A stretch of DNA of 64,000 nucleotides from Streptomyces sp. LUP47B (GTDB lineage: Bacteria > Actinomycetota > Actinomycetes > Streptomycetales > Streptomycetaceae): NCBI RefSeq assembly GCF_001746295.1, contig NZ_MJAH01000022.1, forward strand, positions 1 to 64,000, in the 5' to 3' direction. The translations under genes were made by a program, and so were the position numbers. This document shows positions 50,581 to 58,240 of the stretch, piece after piece (within the stretch, counting starts at the first letter, position 1; each line of letters begins with the position of its first letter). The notes under the pieces were generated by a model. That model saw only the letters and a list, made by a program, of their open reading frames with translations, had not been told where the DNA came from and did not search any database.

Positions 50581-53500
50581 TCACAGCACGGTGAAGCTGT
50601 CCTTCACCTTCTCGTACGTCTTCAGGGCCTGCGTCTCGGTGTCCGGCTGGTACCAGGTGTTGATCTGGTACGACTTGTCGCCCACGTTGAAGCCGAGCAG
50701 CCGGGCGTGCCAGGGGATGCCGCCGAGGGTGAAGGTGTACTCCCACACGACGGCGGGGTGATCCCGGAACGTCGTCTCCTCCAGGCGGATCTTGGCGTAG
50801 TCCTGGCCCTGGTGGGCGTTCTGCTCGGAGGTCCGCCAGGTCTCCATCAAGTCCCCCCGGGCGAGGGAGGACTTGGCCGCGAGCTCCTGCTTTCCGTCCG
50901 GCGAGGTGTAGTGGACCTCCGCCCCGGTCTTCACGTCCCGCCGCCAGCCGGTGGGGGTCGCCCACGCGAACCCGCCGGCCTCCTCGTGTGCGCCGGGCGG
51001 GAGCGAACGGGGGCGGGAGGTGCCCGCGACGGTGGAGGACGGGGTGCCGGCCGGGGTGGAGGCGCCGGATTCCGGGGCGGAGACGGAGGCGGCGCCCGAG
51101 GCGGACGGGGAGCCGCCCGCCTTGTCGTCACCGGGCGAGCCGGAGCTGGTGGCGAGGATGATCGCGACCACGGCGACACCTGCGGCGACCGTGCTTCCGG
51201 CGGCAACCAGGGCGGTTCGGCGGCGGCCGCGGTGGGGGGTGCCGGGGCGGGCGGGGCCGGGGGGTTCGCCCGAGGGCATGCGGTGGGGGTGGGGGCCGAG
51301 GATCAGGGCGGGGGCGTGGTCCTGACCGTCGGTGGAGCTGGGGTCGGTACGGAGGTTGGCAGCGGGGCTGTCGGTGTGGGAGGTGCCGGTGCCTGCCGTG
51401 GTGCCCGTGGCTCCCGGCCCGGACGCAGGGCCGGGAGCGGGGTGTGGGTCGGGTACGGCCTGCTCGCCTCGGATCAGGGAGACTCCGGGGCGGGAACGGC
51501 GGTGGGCGGCGGGTACCGGGCCGACCCGGGTGGGGGCGGAGGCCGCGCGCGTGGGAGTGTCCCGGGTCGGTGCGTCCGGCATCGGATAGTGCTCCGTGGG
51601 GACGCCCGCCAAGAGGGAGTCCTGCGTGGGAGCGCCGGCGAGGGGCGTACTGGCCGTGGTGGCACCCGCACGCAGTGCGGCTCCCACCGCGCTCCCGGAC
51701 GGCGTCTCCGACCTCACCTCCGAACGCTCCTCGGAGGCGGCCTCGCTGGAAGCACTGGCGACACGGTCGGGCGAGAACGGCTCGGCGGGGATGAGGGGTT
51801 CGGGCTCCGCTGCCACGGCCTCGGCGAACGCCGGGAAACCGTCCGACGGCGTGCCGGAATCCCCGTCACCGGCCACACCCGCGAGGACGAACCCCGGCGG
51901 CACGGCGTCCGACGGCTCCACAACGGCAGGCTCACGCACCGATTCACCTACGGCCGCCCCGGCCACGTCGGCAACGGGCTGAGCCCCCTTGACCTCGTCG
52001 TCACCCACGTCCGAGGAGACACGCTCGCCCACCGGCTCACCGGCAACGTCGGCAACCTCGGCAACGGGCTGAACCCCGTCCGACGGCGTGCCCGTGCCCT
52101 CGTCAACATCCGCGCCCGAGAAGGCGTGCCCGACCGGTACGGCATCCGACGGCTCCACCACAGCAGGCTCGTCTACGGCCGCCCCGGGTCCCGTCTCCGG
52201 CTCCGGTACCCGCGGATCCCGCACCGCCCGAGCTCGCTCCGCGACCGGCGTCGTCTCCGACGTCTGCGCCCCGTCATCCCGCCCGGGCCCCGCCACCTGA
52301 GCAGAGTCCGCCTGTCCTACAGCCGGCGCCCGCGCAGAATCCCCTCGGCCGACGCCCCACGCACCCGCAGAGTCCACCCCACCCGCATCCGGGGCCCCCG
52401 CAGAACGGCCCGCACCCGGCACTCCCCCCGAATCCCCTCGGCCCGTACCCGGCGCGCCCGCAGAGTCCACCCCACGCGCACTCGGCGGCCCCGCAGAGTC
52501 CACCCGGCCCGCACCCGGCACTCCCGCCGAATCCCCTCGGCCCGTACCCGGCGCCCGCGCAGAGTCCACCCTCCCGGGGACTCCCGACCGAGGCTCCCGG
52601 TCCCCATATTCTTCTCCTGCCGGCCGCCCCCGCTCGGCCCCGGCCCCGTCACCCCGTCCCGGCCCCGCCGCCTGCGCAGAATCCACCGGTCCTAAAGCCG
52701 ACTCCCGCGCGGAGTCCTCTCGGTCCGCAGCCGATGCCCGCGCAGGGTCCACCCCACCCGCACCCGACACCCGCGCAGACTCCCCTTGGGCCGGGTCCCC
52801 CTGCCGACGCTCGCCCTCGCCCCCGGCCTCGCGCCCGTGCCCCTCCGCCCCCCGCTGCTCGCCCGCCTCGTCGGTGTCTCCGCCCGGCCCCCGCCGCTCA
52901 CCCGGTTCCGCCGGGCCGGCGTCGTCCCCCGGACCCATCCTCAACGTCGGTGTGGGCGCCGGGAACGCCACCGTCTGAAGGGCCGACTCCACGTCGTCCA
53001 GGTCCGGGCGTATCGAGGGGTCCTTCTCCAGCAGGGCCGCCAGGATGTCGGTCAACGGGCCCGCCACGGCGGGGAGTTCGGGCTCCTCGTAGAGGACGGC
53101 GTGCAGCGTGGCCAGGGTGGTGTCGCGGGAGAACGGGGAGCGGCCGCCCAGGGCCGCGCACATCGTCGCTCCCAGGGACCAGATGTCCGACGGCGGTCCC
53201 TGGGGGCGGCCGGAGACCCGTTCGGGGGCCATGTAGTCGGGGGAACCGACGAGCATGCCGACCATGGTGAGCGCCTTGGCGTCCTGCATGGCGGCGATGC
53301 CGAAGTCCGTCAGCACGATCCGGTGCCCGGCGCGATCGGCGGACTCCACCAGGACGTTGCCGGGTTTGATGTCCCGGTGCAGGACGCCCCGCGCGTGGAC
53401 CTGGCGGAGCGCCTGCACCAACCCCAGGCCGAGGAGCGCCGTTTCGCGCGGGCCCAGCGGGCCGTCTTCGACCGTCATCCGTTCCAGGGAGCGGCCGTTG

Positions 53501-53823
53501 ACCAACTCCATGACGATCCACAGTCGTTCGCCCTCGTCCACCACGTCGTAGACCCGTACGACGTTCGGGTGGTCGATCCGGGCCGTGGCCCTGGCCTCGC
53601 GCAGGGTCCGTTCACGGCGGGTGCGGGTGTCCTCCGCGTCGAGGCCGTCGATCCGCATCTCCTTGACCGCGACCTGCCGGTCGAGCATCTCGTCGGCGGC
53701 TCGCCACACCCGCCCCATTCCCCCCTGGCCGATACTTTCGACCAGGCGATAGCGTCCTGTCACCAGGAGCCCTGGAACTCCGCCACGCCTCGCATTTCCC
53801 GTGTCTCCCGTATTCCCCGGCAA
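50581..53823 (-). CDS. Transmembrane Ser/Thr protein kinase with long repeat-rich linker
   Basis: About 1080 residues. The Hanks-type kinase domain (about 25-290) is complete: G-Q-G-G-M-G loop, Lys54 (VAVKEMRI), HRDIKPGN with Asp151, DFG at 173-175, and SPDYMAPERV. A ~580-residue low-complexity region follows with three repeat types, then one transmembrane helix (about 870-893) and a ~130-residue extracytoplasmic domain (WATPTGWRRDVKTGAEVHY...NTWYQPDTETQALKTYEKV). The TTG at 53823 has GAGGGGG 9 nt upstream and keeps the conserved RRGGVPGLLVTGRYRL; GTG 53763 or a start further up to 53946 are alternatives. Divergent from the LPKTG gene. Probably senses cell-envelope signals. Confidence 0.85.
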   Translation of the reverse strand: MPGNTGDTGNARRGGVPGLLVTGRYRLVESIGQGGMGRVWRAADEMLDRQVAVKEMRIDGLDAEDTRTRRERTLREARATARIDHPNVVRVYDVVDEGERLWIVMELVNGRSLERMTVEDGPLGPRETALLGLGLVQALRQVHARGVLHRDIKPGNVLVESADRAGHRIVLTDFGIAAMQDAKALTMVGMLVGSPDYMAPERVSGRPQGPPSDIWSLGATMCAALGGRSPFSRDTTLATLHAVLYEEPELPAVAGPLTDILAALLEKDPSIRPDLDDVESALQTVAFPAPTPTLRMGPGDDAGPAEPGERRGPGGDTDEAGEQRGAEGHGREAGGEGERRQGDPAQGESARVSGAGGVDPARASAADREDSARESALGPVDSAQAAGPGRGDGAGAERGRPAGEEYGDREPRSGVPGRVDSARAPGTGRGDSAGVPGAGRVDSAGPPSARGVDSAGAPGTGRGDSGGVPGAGRSAGAPDAGGVDSAGAWGVGRGDSARAPAVGQADSAQVAGPGRDDGAQTSETTPVAERARAVRDPRVPEPETGPGAAVDEPAVVEPSDAVPVGHAFSGADVDEGTGTPSDGVQPVAEVADVAGEPVGERVSSDVGDDEVKGAQPVADVAGAAVGESVREPAVVEPSDAVPPGFVLAGVAGDGDSGTPSDGFPAFAEAVAAEPEPLIPAEPFSPDRVASASSEAASEERSEVRSETPSGSAVGAALRAGATTASTPLAGAPTQDSLLAGVPTEHYPMPDAPTRDTPTRAASAPTRVGPVPAAHRRSRPGVSLIRGEQAVPDPHPAPGPASGPGATGTTAGTGTSHTDSPAANLRTDPSSTDGQDHAPALILGPHPHRMPSGEPPGPARPGTPHRGRRRTALVAAGSTVAAGVAVVAIILATSSGSPGDDKAGGSPSASGAASVSAPESGASTPAGTPSSTVAGTSRPRSLPPGAHEEAGGFAWATPTGWRRDVKTGAEVHYTSPDGKQELAAKSSLARGDLMETWRTSEQNAHQGQDYAKIRLEETTFRDHPAVVWEYTFTLGGIPWHARLLGFNVGDKSYQINTWYQPDTETQALKTYEKVKDSFTVL
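52305..52590 (-). repeat. Degenerate 33-bp (11-residue) tandem repeats in kinase gene
   Basis: The encoded protein repeats an 11-residue unit DSAGVPGAGRV / DSARAPGTGRG / DSAGAPGTGRG at least seven times, with weaker copies up to about 52790. In DNA this is a 33-bp period (for example CCCGCAGAGTCCACCC recurring). A separate, larger duplication (EPAVVEPSDAVP...GTPSDG, about 90 residues) lies at 51830-52170. Confidence 0.8.
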
Positions 53824-53957
53824 TCCGCTGCACCCCCTCAACGATGCCCCGACTGGAACACAATGGTCACACTTCGCGCCGTACCAGCATAGTGCGGAGA
53901 AATCTTGTGGTACCTCTTCAAGTACTGCGAATTCAGGCGCAGCCAAGGGGGACGAAC

Positions 53958-54686
53958 ATGAGTTCTCGTCGTATGACGACCATTGCCGGATCGCTGGTCA
54001 CGGCAGCTTTCTCGACGGTGATGATCTTTTCCGTCACCGCGAGCGCGGACGAGGGACCCGCAAGCAGTAAGGGGGGAAAGGCCGTTGACGAGGCACCGGC
54101 GGGCGTGAAGCTGACGACGACACTGCCCGGGACGATCTCCGTCGACAACAGCTCGCAGAAGACCGACCTCACGGCCACCGTGAAGAACGACGGGAGCAAG
54201 GACAGCGGAAAGATCAGGCTTTTGGTCGTCGGTTTCGACGGCATGACTGTCAAAAACGTTCAAGGCTGCTCTCCGATGGAAGAAAAGGATCTGCCGGAGG
54301 GCTCGAACAGTGGTTTCGTCTGCCCCGTCGACAATCTCGCGGCCGGTAAGTCGAAGTCGTACGCCGTCGACGCGACATTCGATCTCAAGAAGACCGGAAA
54401 GATCTGTCTGCCGGTGCAGACCGGCGACGGAAAGAAGACGTTCTGGCAGCAGGGACCGGTTCCCTTCGGTACGACGAACCCGTCGCCGAACGCCCCGGCC
54501 ACCCCGCTACTGCTGGGCACCGACAACAAGCCGGTGGCACCCGGCGGCGACACGGCGGGCGAGCTGCCCAAGACCGGTGTCGGGCGGGACCTGCTGCCGC
54601 TCGGGGCCGCGGGCGCCTCGCTGATGGCGGCGGGCGTGGCCGGGCTGTGGTGGTCGCAGCGGCGGCCGCGGCACACCGCCTGCTGA
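53958..54686 (+). CDS. Secreted cell-wall protein with LPKTG sorting signal
   Basis: A 242-residue precursor. Signal peptide 1-30 (cleavage after SASA-type ASA). The mature part is a beta-rich domain (KLTTTLPGTISVDNSSQKTDLTATVKNDG...) with four Cys (CSP, CPV, CLP and the terminal one). The end is a textbook sortase sorting signal: LPKTG at 203-207, hydrophobic helix LLPLGAAGASLMAAGVAGLWW, basic RRPRH. Sortase would link it to peptidoglycan. No sortase is in the window; streptomycetes encode class E sortases elsewhere, which mostly prefer LAxTG. Strong ribosome site AAGGGGGAC before ATG 53958. Divergent from the kinase. Confidence 0.82.
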   Translation: MSSRRMTTIAGSLVTAAFSTVMIFSVTASADEGPASSKGGKAVDEAPAGVKLTTTLPGTISVDNSSQKTDLTATVKNDGSKDSGKIRLLVVGFDGMTVKNVQGCSPMEEKDLPEGSNSGFVCPVDNLAAGKSKSYAVDATFDLKKTGKICLPVQTGDGKKTFWQQGPVPFGTTNPSPNAPATPLLLGTDNKPVAPGGDTAGELPKTGVGRDLLPLGAAGASLMAAGVAGLWWSQRRPRHTAC

Positions 54687-54704
54687 CCCGGAGCGCATAA
54701 CCAA

Positions 54705-54744
54705 TGGAGGCATGACCTGACAGAACTGTCAGGTCATGCCTCCA
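54705..54744. terminator. Perfect 19-bp hairpin terminator
   Basis: TGGAGGCATGACCTGACAG (54705-54723), loop AA, and the exact complement at 54726-54744. It separates the LPKTG gene from the convergent bioY. Confidence 0.9.
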
Positions 54745-54792
54745 CGATGTCCGGCATGAACTCCTCGGCCGACGACGAAGTCGGCAGGTGCG

Positions 54793-55368
54793 TCAGCGCT
54801 TGACGAGCTTCCAGGCGGTGGGGAGCACGCCCATCGCCAGAGCGGCCTTGAGTGCGTCACCGAGCAGGAACGGGGTGAGGCCGGCCGCGATCGCGGCGGA
54901 GGCCGACAGGTCGGCGGCGTAGGCGAGGTAGGGGACGCCGACGGCGTAGATGATCGCCTCGCCGACCAGCATCGTGCCCGCCGTGCGCAGCAGTGAGCGG
55001 TCGGCACCGCGGCGGGCCAGGGCGCCGACGGCGGCGGAGGCGAGGATCATGCCGAGGATGTAGCCGAAGGAGACGGAGATCCCGGAGGTGCCCTGGGCGA
55101 ACCACGGCAGACCCGCGAGGCCCGCCAGCGCGTACAGGGCGAGGGAGGCGACGCCGCGGCGGGCGCCGAGGGTCGTGCCGACGAGCAGCGCGGCGAAGGT
55201 CTGGCCGGTCACCGGCACCGGGGAGCCCGGCACGGGGACGGAGAGCTGCGCGGCGAGGCCGGTGAGCGCGGCGCCGCCCACCACGAGCGCGACGTCCCGG
55301 ACGCGGGAGGCGGGGATCAGGTCGGCGAGGACCTGGCCGGTGCGAACGGGGGCGACGGCGGTGCTCAT
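54793..55368 (-). CDS. bioY: Biotin transporter BioY (S component)
   Basis: A 191-residue membrane protein with six transmembrane segments. The signature segment is PGSPVPVTGQTFAALLVGTTLGARRG (about 48-74) and GLPWFAQGTSGISVSFGYILGMI follows, diagnostic for BioY. In ECF transporters it binds biotin and works with EcfA/EcfT, not encoded here; BioY alone can also transport slowly. No BirA box was identified. It stands alone between two terminators/promoter regions. Confidence 0.93.
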   Translation of the reverse strand: MSTAVAPVRTGQVLADLIPASRVRDVALVVGGAALTGLAAQLSVPVPGSPVPVTGQTFAALLVGTTLGARRGVASLALYALAGLAGLPWFAQGTSGISVSFGYILGMILASAAVGALARRGADRSLLRTAGTMLVGEAIIYAVGVPYLAYAADLSASAAIAAGLTPFLLGDALKAALAMGVLPTAWKLVKR

Positions 55369-55439
55369 GGGGACTCCGCGAGGGTGTGAACGGCGAGGGA
55401 CATCGTGACGCTATCCCGGCGTCCTCCGGCCGATCACCG

Positions 55440-55638
55440 TCAACGGTCGACAAAGCCTGGAACGGGAGCTTGGTGGGCTCCCGACAAAGAGTGTCGGTTA
55501 CACCGGATGCGGCGTGACCCCTGTCACTGAGGTGAGGTGGCCGGGGCTACAGCGGCTCTGTTCACCCCGCTGTGGGGAATCGCCAAACGAATCCTAGTGG
55601 CCTGGTCGGATTCACCCTTCCTGACCTACTCTTCACTC
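55440..55638 (+). promoter_or_regulatory. Leader/promoter region of the sulfur operon
   Basis: About 200 bp between bioY and the first leader ORF. It contains a hairpin (ACAGCGG at 55549-55555 against CCGCTGT at 55567-55573, extended by GGGG/CCCC) and the presumed promoter. No further gene is seen. Confidence 0.4.
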
Positions 55639-55725
55639 ATGGTCGCCCAGTCCCGGTACTTCTCCTCGCGTCGCCACGTCGATCTGCGACGTGTGGGCAC
55701 GGCCGTCTGTCGCCGTCCGGCGTGA
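55639..55725 (+). CDS. Putative leader peptide (28 aa) of the sulfur operon
   Basis: Twenty-eight codons beginning MVAQSRYFSSRRHVDLRRVG and ending TAVCRRPA. The S-R-R-H-V-D-L-x-R-x-x-(S/T)-A-(V/I)-C pattern is that of short ORFs annotated as putative leader peptides in Streptomyces, typically upstream of sulfur-transport and cysteine-related operons. It has one late Cys codon. The stop codon (55723-55725) lies in the 5' arm of a stable hairpin, 55724-55732 against 55737-55745, and the ROK regulator starts 64 bp downstream. An attenuation role sensing Cys supply is an inference. Confidence 0.7.
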   Translation: MVAQSRYFSSRRHVDLRRVGTAVCRRPA

Positions 55726-55745
55726 GGCGGGCTCCGGCGCGCCTC
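55724..55745 (+). promoter_or_regulatory. Attenuator-like hairpin overlapping the leader stop
   Basis: GAGGCGGGC (55724-55732) and GCGCGCCTC (55737-55745) form an 8/9-bp stem with loop TCCG. It overlaps the leader peptide's stop codon by 2 nt, so ribosome position there would decide whether it folds. Confidence 0.5.
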
Positions 55746-55789
55746 ATCCTCCGAGACGTGTCGGCCCCCGTTCCCGAGGACGGTCTTCC

Positions 55790-57013
55790 ATGCCCCGTAC
55801 CGAGGCATCCCCTGTCACCCCGACCCCCATGTCCCGGCGCCGGACCAGCGCCAGCGTGGTCCTGCGATCCGTGCTGGAGCACGGCCCGGTGGCCCGCAGC
55901 ACCATCTCCCGGCTGACCGGGCTGTCCCCGGCCTCCGTCACCGACCACTGCGCCCGCTTCAGCGAGCTCGGCCTGATCCGCGAGTCGGCCGCGCCCCGGC
56001 GGTCGAACGGCGTGGGGCGCCCGCACGTCCCCGTCGACCTGGACGACTCACGGTTCGTGGTCGGCGGCGTGCACGTGGCGGTGCCGTACACCACGGTCGC
56101 GCTGCTCGATCTGCGCGGCCGGGTGCTGGCGCGCCGCGAGCTGAAGCACGAACACACCGACCCCGAGCCGGTGTTGGCGCGGGCCGCGGAGGCGCTCGGG
56201 GCCCAGCTGGACGCCGCCCGCGGCTGCCGGCCGCTCGGCGTCGGCGTGGCCGTCGGCGGCTGGGTGGACCGGGACTCCGGGACCGTCGTCGAGCACCCCC
56301 TGCTGGGCTGGCACGAGGTGCCGGTACGGGAGGTGCTGGGCGCCCGCACCGGGCTGCCGGTCCATGTGGACGGACACGCGCGGGCGTTGGTCAACGCCGA
56401 GCGGCTGTTCGGGCGGGCGCGCGGCAGCCGGAGCGTGCTGCATCTGTTCGTCGGCAACGTGGTGGACGCGGCGTTCGCCACCAACGACGAGGTGCACCAC
56501 GGGCCGCGCTCGCAGGCGGGCGCCATCGCCCATCTGCCGGTGCCGGGCGGCACCGAGCCCTGCGACTGCGGCCGGACCGGCTGCCTCCAGGCCGAGTTGA
56601 GCGAGCGGACGCTGTGCCGGCGGGCCCGGCGGGCGGGGGTCATCGAGGGCAACAACCCGATGCATGTGGTCGCGGCGGCGGCCGCCGGGGTTCCGGAGGC
56701 GGAACGGCTGCTGGTGGAGCGTGCGGGTGCCGTCGGACGGGCCGTACGGCTGCTGCTGGACGTGCTGAACCCGGAGACGGTCGTGGTGACCGAGATCGGT
56801 GTCATGCACCGGCAGGACTGCCTCGCCGCCCTGCGCGAGGGGGTCGGCAGCGCACGCGCGACGTCCGTGATGCCGACGGGTTTCCCGGATTCCGTGCTCG
56901 CCGTGGCGGGCGGTGCGGTGGCCCTCGACGTGCTCTACCGGGATCCGCTCACCCTCTCCCACCTGAGCGGAATTAATTCAGAAACGCCGAATGTTGACAG
57001 GGCCTCCGCATGA
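55790..57013 (+). CDS. ROK family transcriptional regulator
   Basis: A 407-residue protein. The N-terminal winged helix (SVVLRSVLEHGPVARSTISRLTGLSPASVTDHCARFSELGLI) is followed by a ROK domain with D-x-D-G-x-A-R (VDGHARALVNAE) and the zinc-type motif CDCGRTGCLQAE (about 262-273), with the coordinating His in QAGAIAHLPV. ROK regulators normally sense sugars or sugar phosphates, so one leading an organosulfur operon is unusual. It lies between two leader ORFs and its stop overlaps the start of the second one (ATGA). ATG 55790 has GAGGA upstream. Confidence 0.85.
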   Translation: MPRTEASPVTPTPMSRRRTSASVVLRSVLEHGPVARSTISRLTGLSPASVTDHCARFSELGLIRESAAPRRSNGVGRPHVPVDLDDSRFVVGGVHVAVPYTTVALLDLRGRVLARRELKHEHTDPEPVLARAAEALGAQLDAARGCRPLGVGVAVGGWVDRDSGTVVEHPLLGWHEVPVREVLGARTGLPVHVDGHARALVNAERLFGRARGSRSVLHLFVGNVVDAAFATNDEVHHGPRSQAGAIAHLPVPGGTEPCDCGRTGCLQAELSERTLCRRARRAGVIEGNNPMHVVAAAAAGVPEAERLLVERAGAVGRAVRLLLDVLNPETVVVTEIGVMHRQDCLAALREGVGSARATSVMPTGFPDSVLAVAGGAVALDVLYRDPLTLSHLSGINSETPNVDRASA

Positions 57014-57069
57014 CCGCGAACATCCTGTTCATGAGCCCGCACCTGTACTGTCGCACCCTTTGTTGCTGA
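57010..57069 (+). CDS. Candidate Cys-rich leader ORF (19 aa) before ssuA-like gene
   Basis: A 19-codon ORF, MTANILFMSPHLYCRTLCC, whose ATG overlaps the ROK stop codon (ATGA at 57010-57013). Three of its last six codons are Cys (TGT, TGT, TGC directly before the TGA). It ends 98 bp before the SsuA-like start. Short ORFs with terminal Cys clusters act as cysteine-responsive attenuators in mycobacteria, so this is a candidate sensor of cysteine supply inside the operon. It could also be a chance ORF; the GTG/ATG ribosome site is only the ROK coupling. Confidence 0.5.
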   Translation: MTANILFMSPHLYCRTLCC

Positions 57070-57167
57070 CACGCTGCCCCGCGTGACGCGCTCATTTCCC
57101 CTGCGTTGACTTTCCTTCTTCGTGCTTTCCCCTGCGCTGTTCCGGCGCTGATTCCGGGAGCTCTCCC

Positions 57168-58235
57168 ATGCCTGTTTCCCGCACGTCCGGCATTGACCGG
57201 CGTCTGTTCCTCTCCTCGATCCTCGGTGCCGCGGCCGGCGTCGCCGGGCTCAGCGGCTGTGCCGGAAGCAGTGCCGCCGCCGACAGCAAGGACGCCCTGT
57301 CCGCCCCGCTCGCCGCCAAGGTCCCGGCGGGTACCAGCCTGAAGATCGCCTCGTATCTCGGCACCCAGCAACTCCAATTGAAACTCGGCAAGTTGGGGTC
57401 ACTTCCGTTCAAGGTGTCGAGCTGGGCCAATATCGCCGCAGGGCCCGATGTCATCAACGCCTTCCGCGCGGGCTCACTGGATGTCGCCACCAACGCGGGT
57501 ATTCCGCCGATTCAGGCGCACTACCAGGGATTCGACGCGAAGATCGTCGCCATCAACATCACCCGCAAGCCGAGCTATGTCTTCGCCACCAAGCCCGGCA
57601 GCGACATCCGCACGGTCGAGGACTTCAAGGGAAAGCGGCTCGCTTTCTCTCAGGGCCAGGCCCAAGGAGTGGTCCTCCTGCGGGCGTTGAAGAAGGCCGG
57701 CATCGCGTACGACGACGTCAGGCTCGTCCCGCTGACCAGCAACCAGTTCTTCACCGCTCTGCAGTCGGGCCAGGTGGACGTCGCGCCGCTCGCCAACAGC
57801 CAGGCGCCCTCCTATCTGTCGCAGTACGAGGCCAAGGGCGCCCACGCGGTCACCACCGACGTGGTCGACCTGCTCACCCTGCTGTGGGCGCCGACCTCCG
57901 TGCTGGCCGACTCCGCGAAGGCCGCCGCAGTCGCCGCCTACATCCCGTACTGGGCCAAGGGCCAGGTGTGGGCGTACGAGAACCCCGACATCTGGAACGA
58001 GGAGTTCTACGTCAAGACGCAGAACCTGACCCTCCCGCAGGCCAAGGCGGTCACCGCACTCGCCAACAAGCCACTGTTCCCGCCGAGTTGGAGCGAGGCG
58101 ATCAAGTGGGAGCAGGAGACCGCGGATCTGCTGGCGGAGGGCGGCTTCGTGAAGAAGTTCGACGTGAGCACGCTCTTCGACCACCGCTTCGAGGGCATCG
58201 CCGCGAAGGCCGTGGCCGCGGAGTACCGGAGGTGA
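57168..58235 (+). CDS. ssuA: Sulfonate/taurine-type ABC transporter substrate-binding lipoprotein
   Basis: A 355-residue binding protein. The signal has a twin-Arg start (DRRLFLSS) and a lipobox L-S-G-C with Cys31. The mature part is of the NMT1/SsuA-like type: SLKIASYLGTQQLQLKLG, FRAGSLDVATNAGIPPIQAH, FKGKRLAFSQGQAQGVVLLRALKKAGI, FFTALQSGQVDVAPL. It likely presents alkanesulfonates, sulfate esters or similar compounds to the permease. GGGAG lies upstream of the ATG at 57168. The following permease gene starts within or just after its stop. Confidence 0.83.
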   Translation: MPVSRTSGIDRRLFLSSILGAAAGVAGLSGCAGSSAAADSKDALSAPLAAKVPAGTSLKIASYLGTQQLQLKLGKLGSLPFKVSSWANIAAGPDVINAFRAGSLDVATNAGIPPIQAHYQGFDAKIVAINITRKPSYVFATKPGSDIRTVEDFKGKRLAFSQGQAQGVVLLRALKKAGIAYDDVRLVPLTSNQFFTALQSGQVDVAPLANSQAPSYLSQYEAKGAHAVTTDVVDLLTLLWAPTSVLADSAKAAAVAAYIPYWAKGQVWAYENPDIWNEEFYVKTQNLTLPQAKAVTALANKPLFPPSWSEAIKWEQETADLLAEGGFVKKFDVSTLFDHRFEGIAAKAVAAEYRR

Positions 58236-58240
58236 GCGCC

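Noticed and set aside
52305..52590. CRISPR-like array because of regular ~33-bp spacing
   Set aside because: The repeats are contiguous, degenerate and in frame with the kinase protein; there are no unique spacers and no cas genes in the window.
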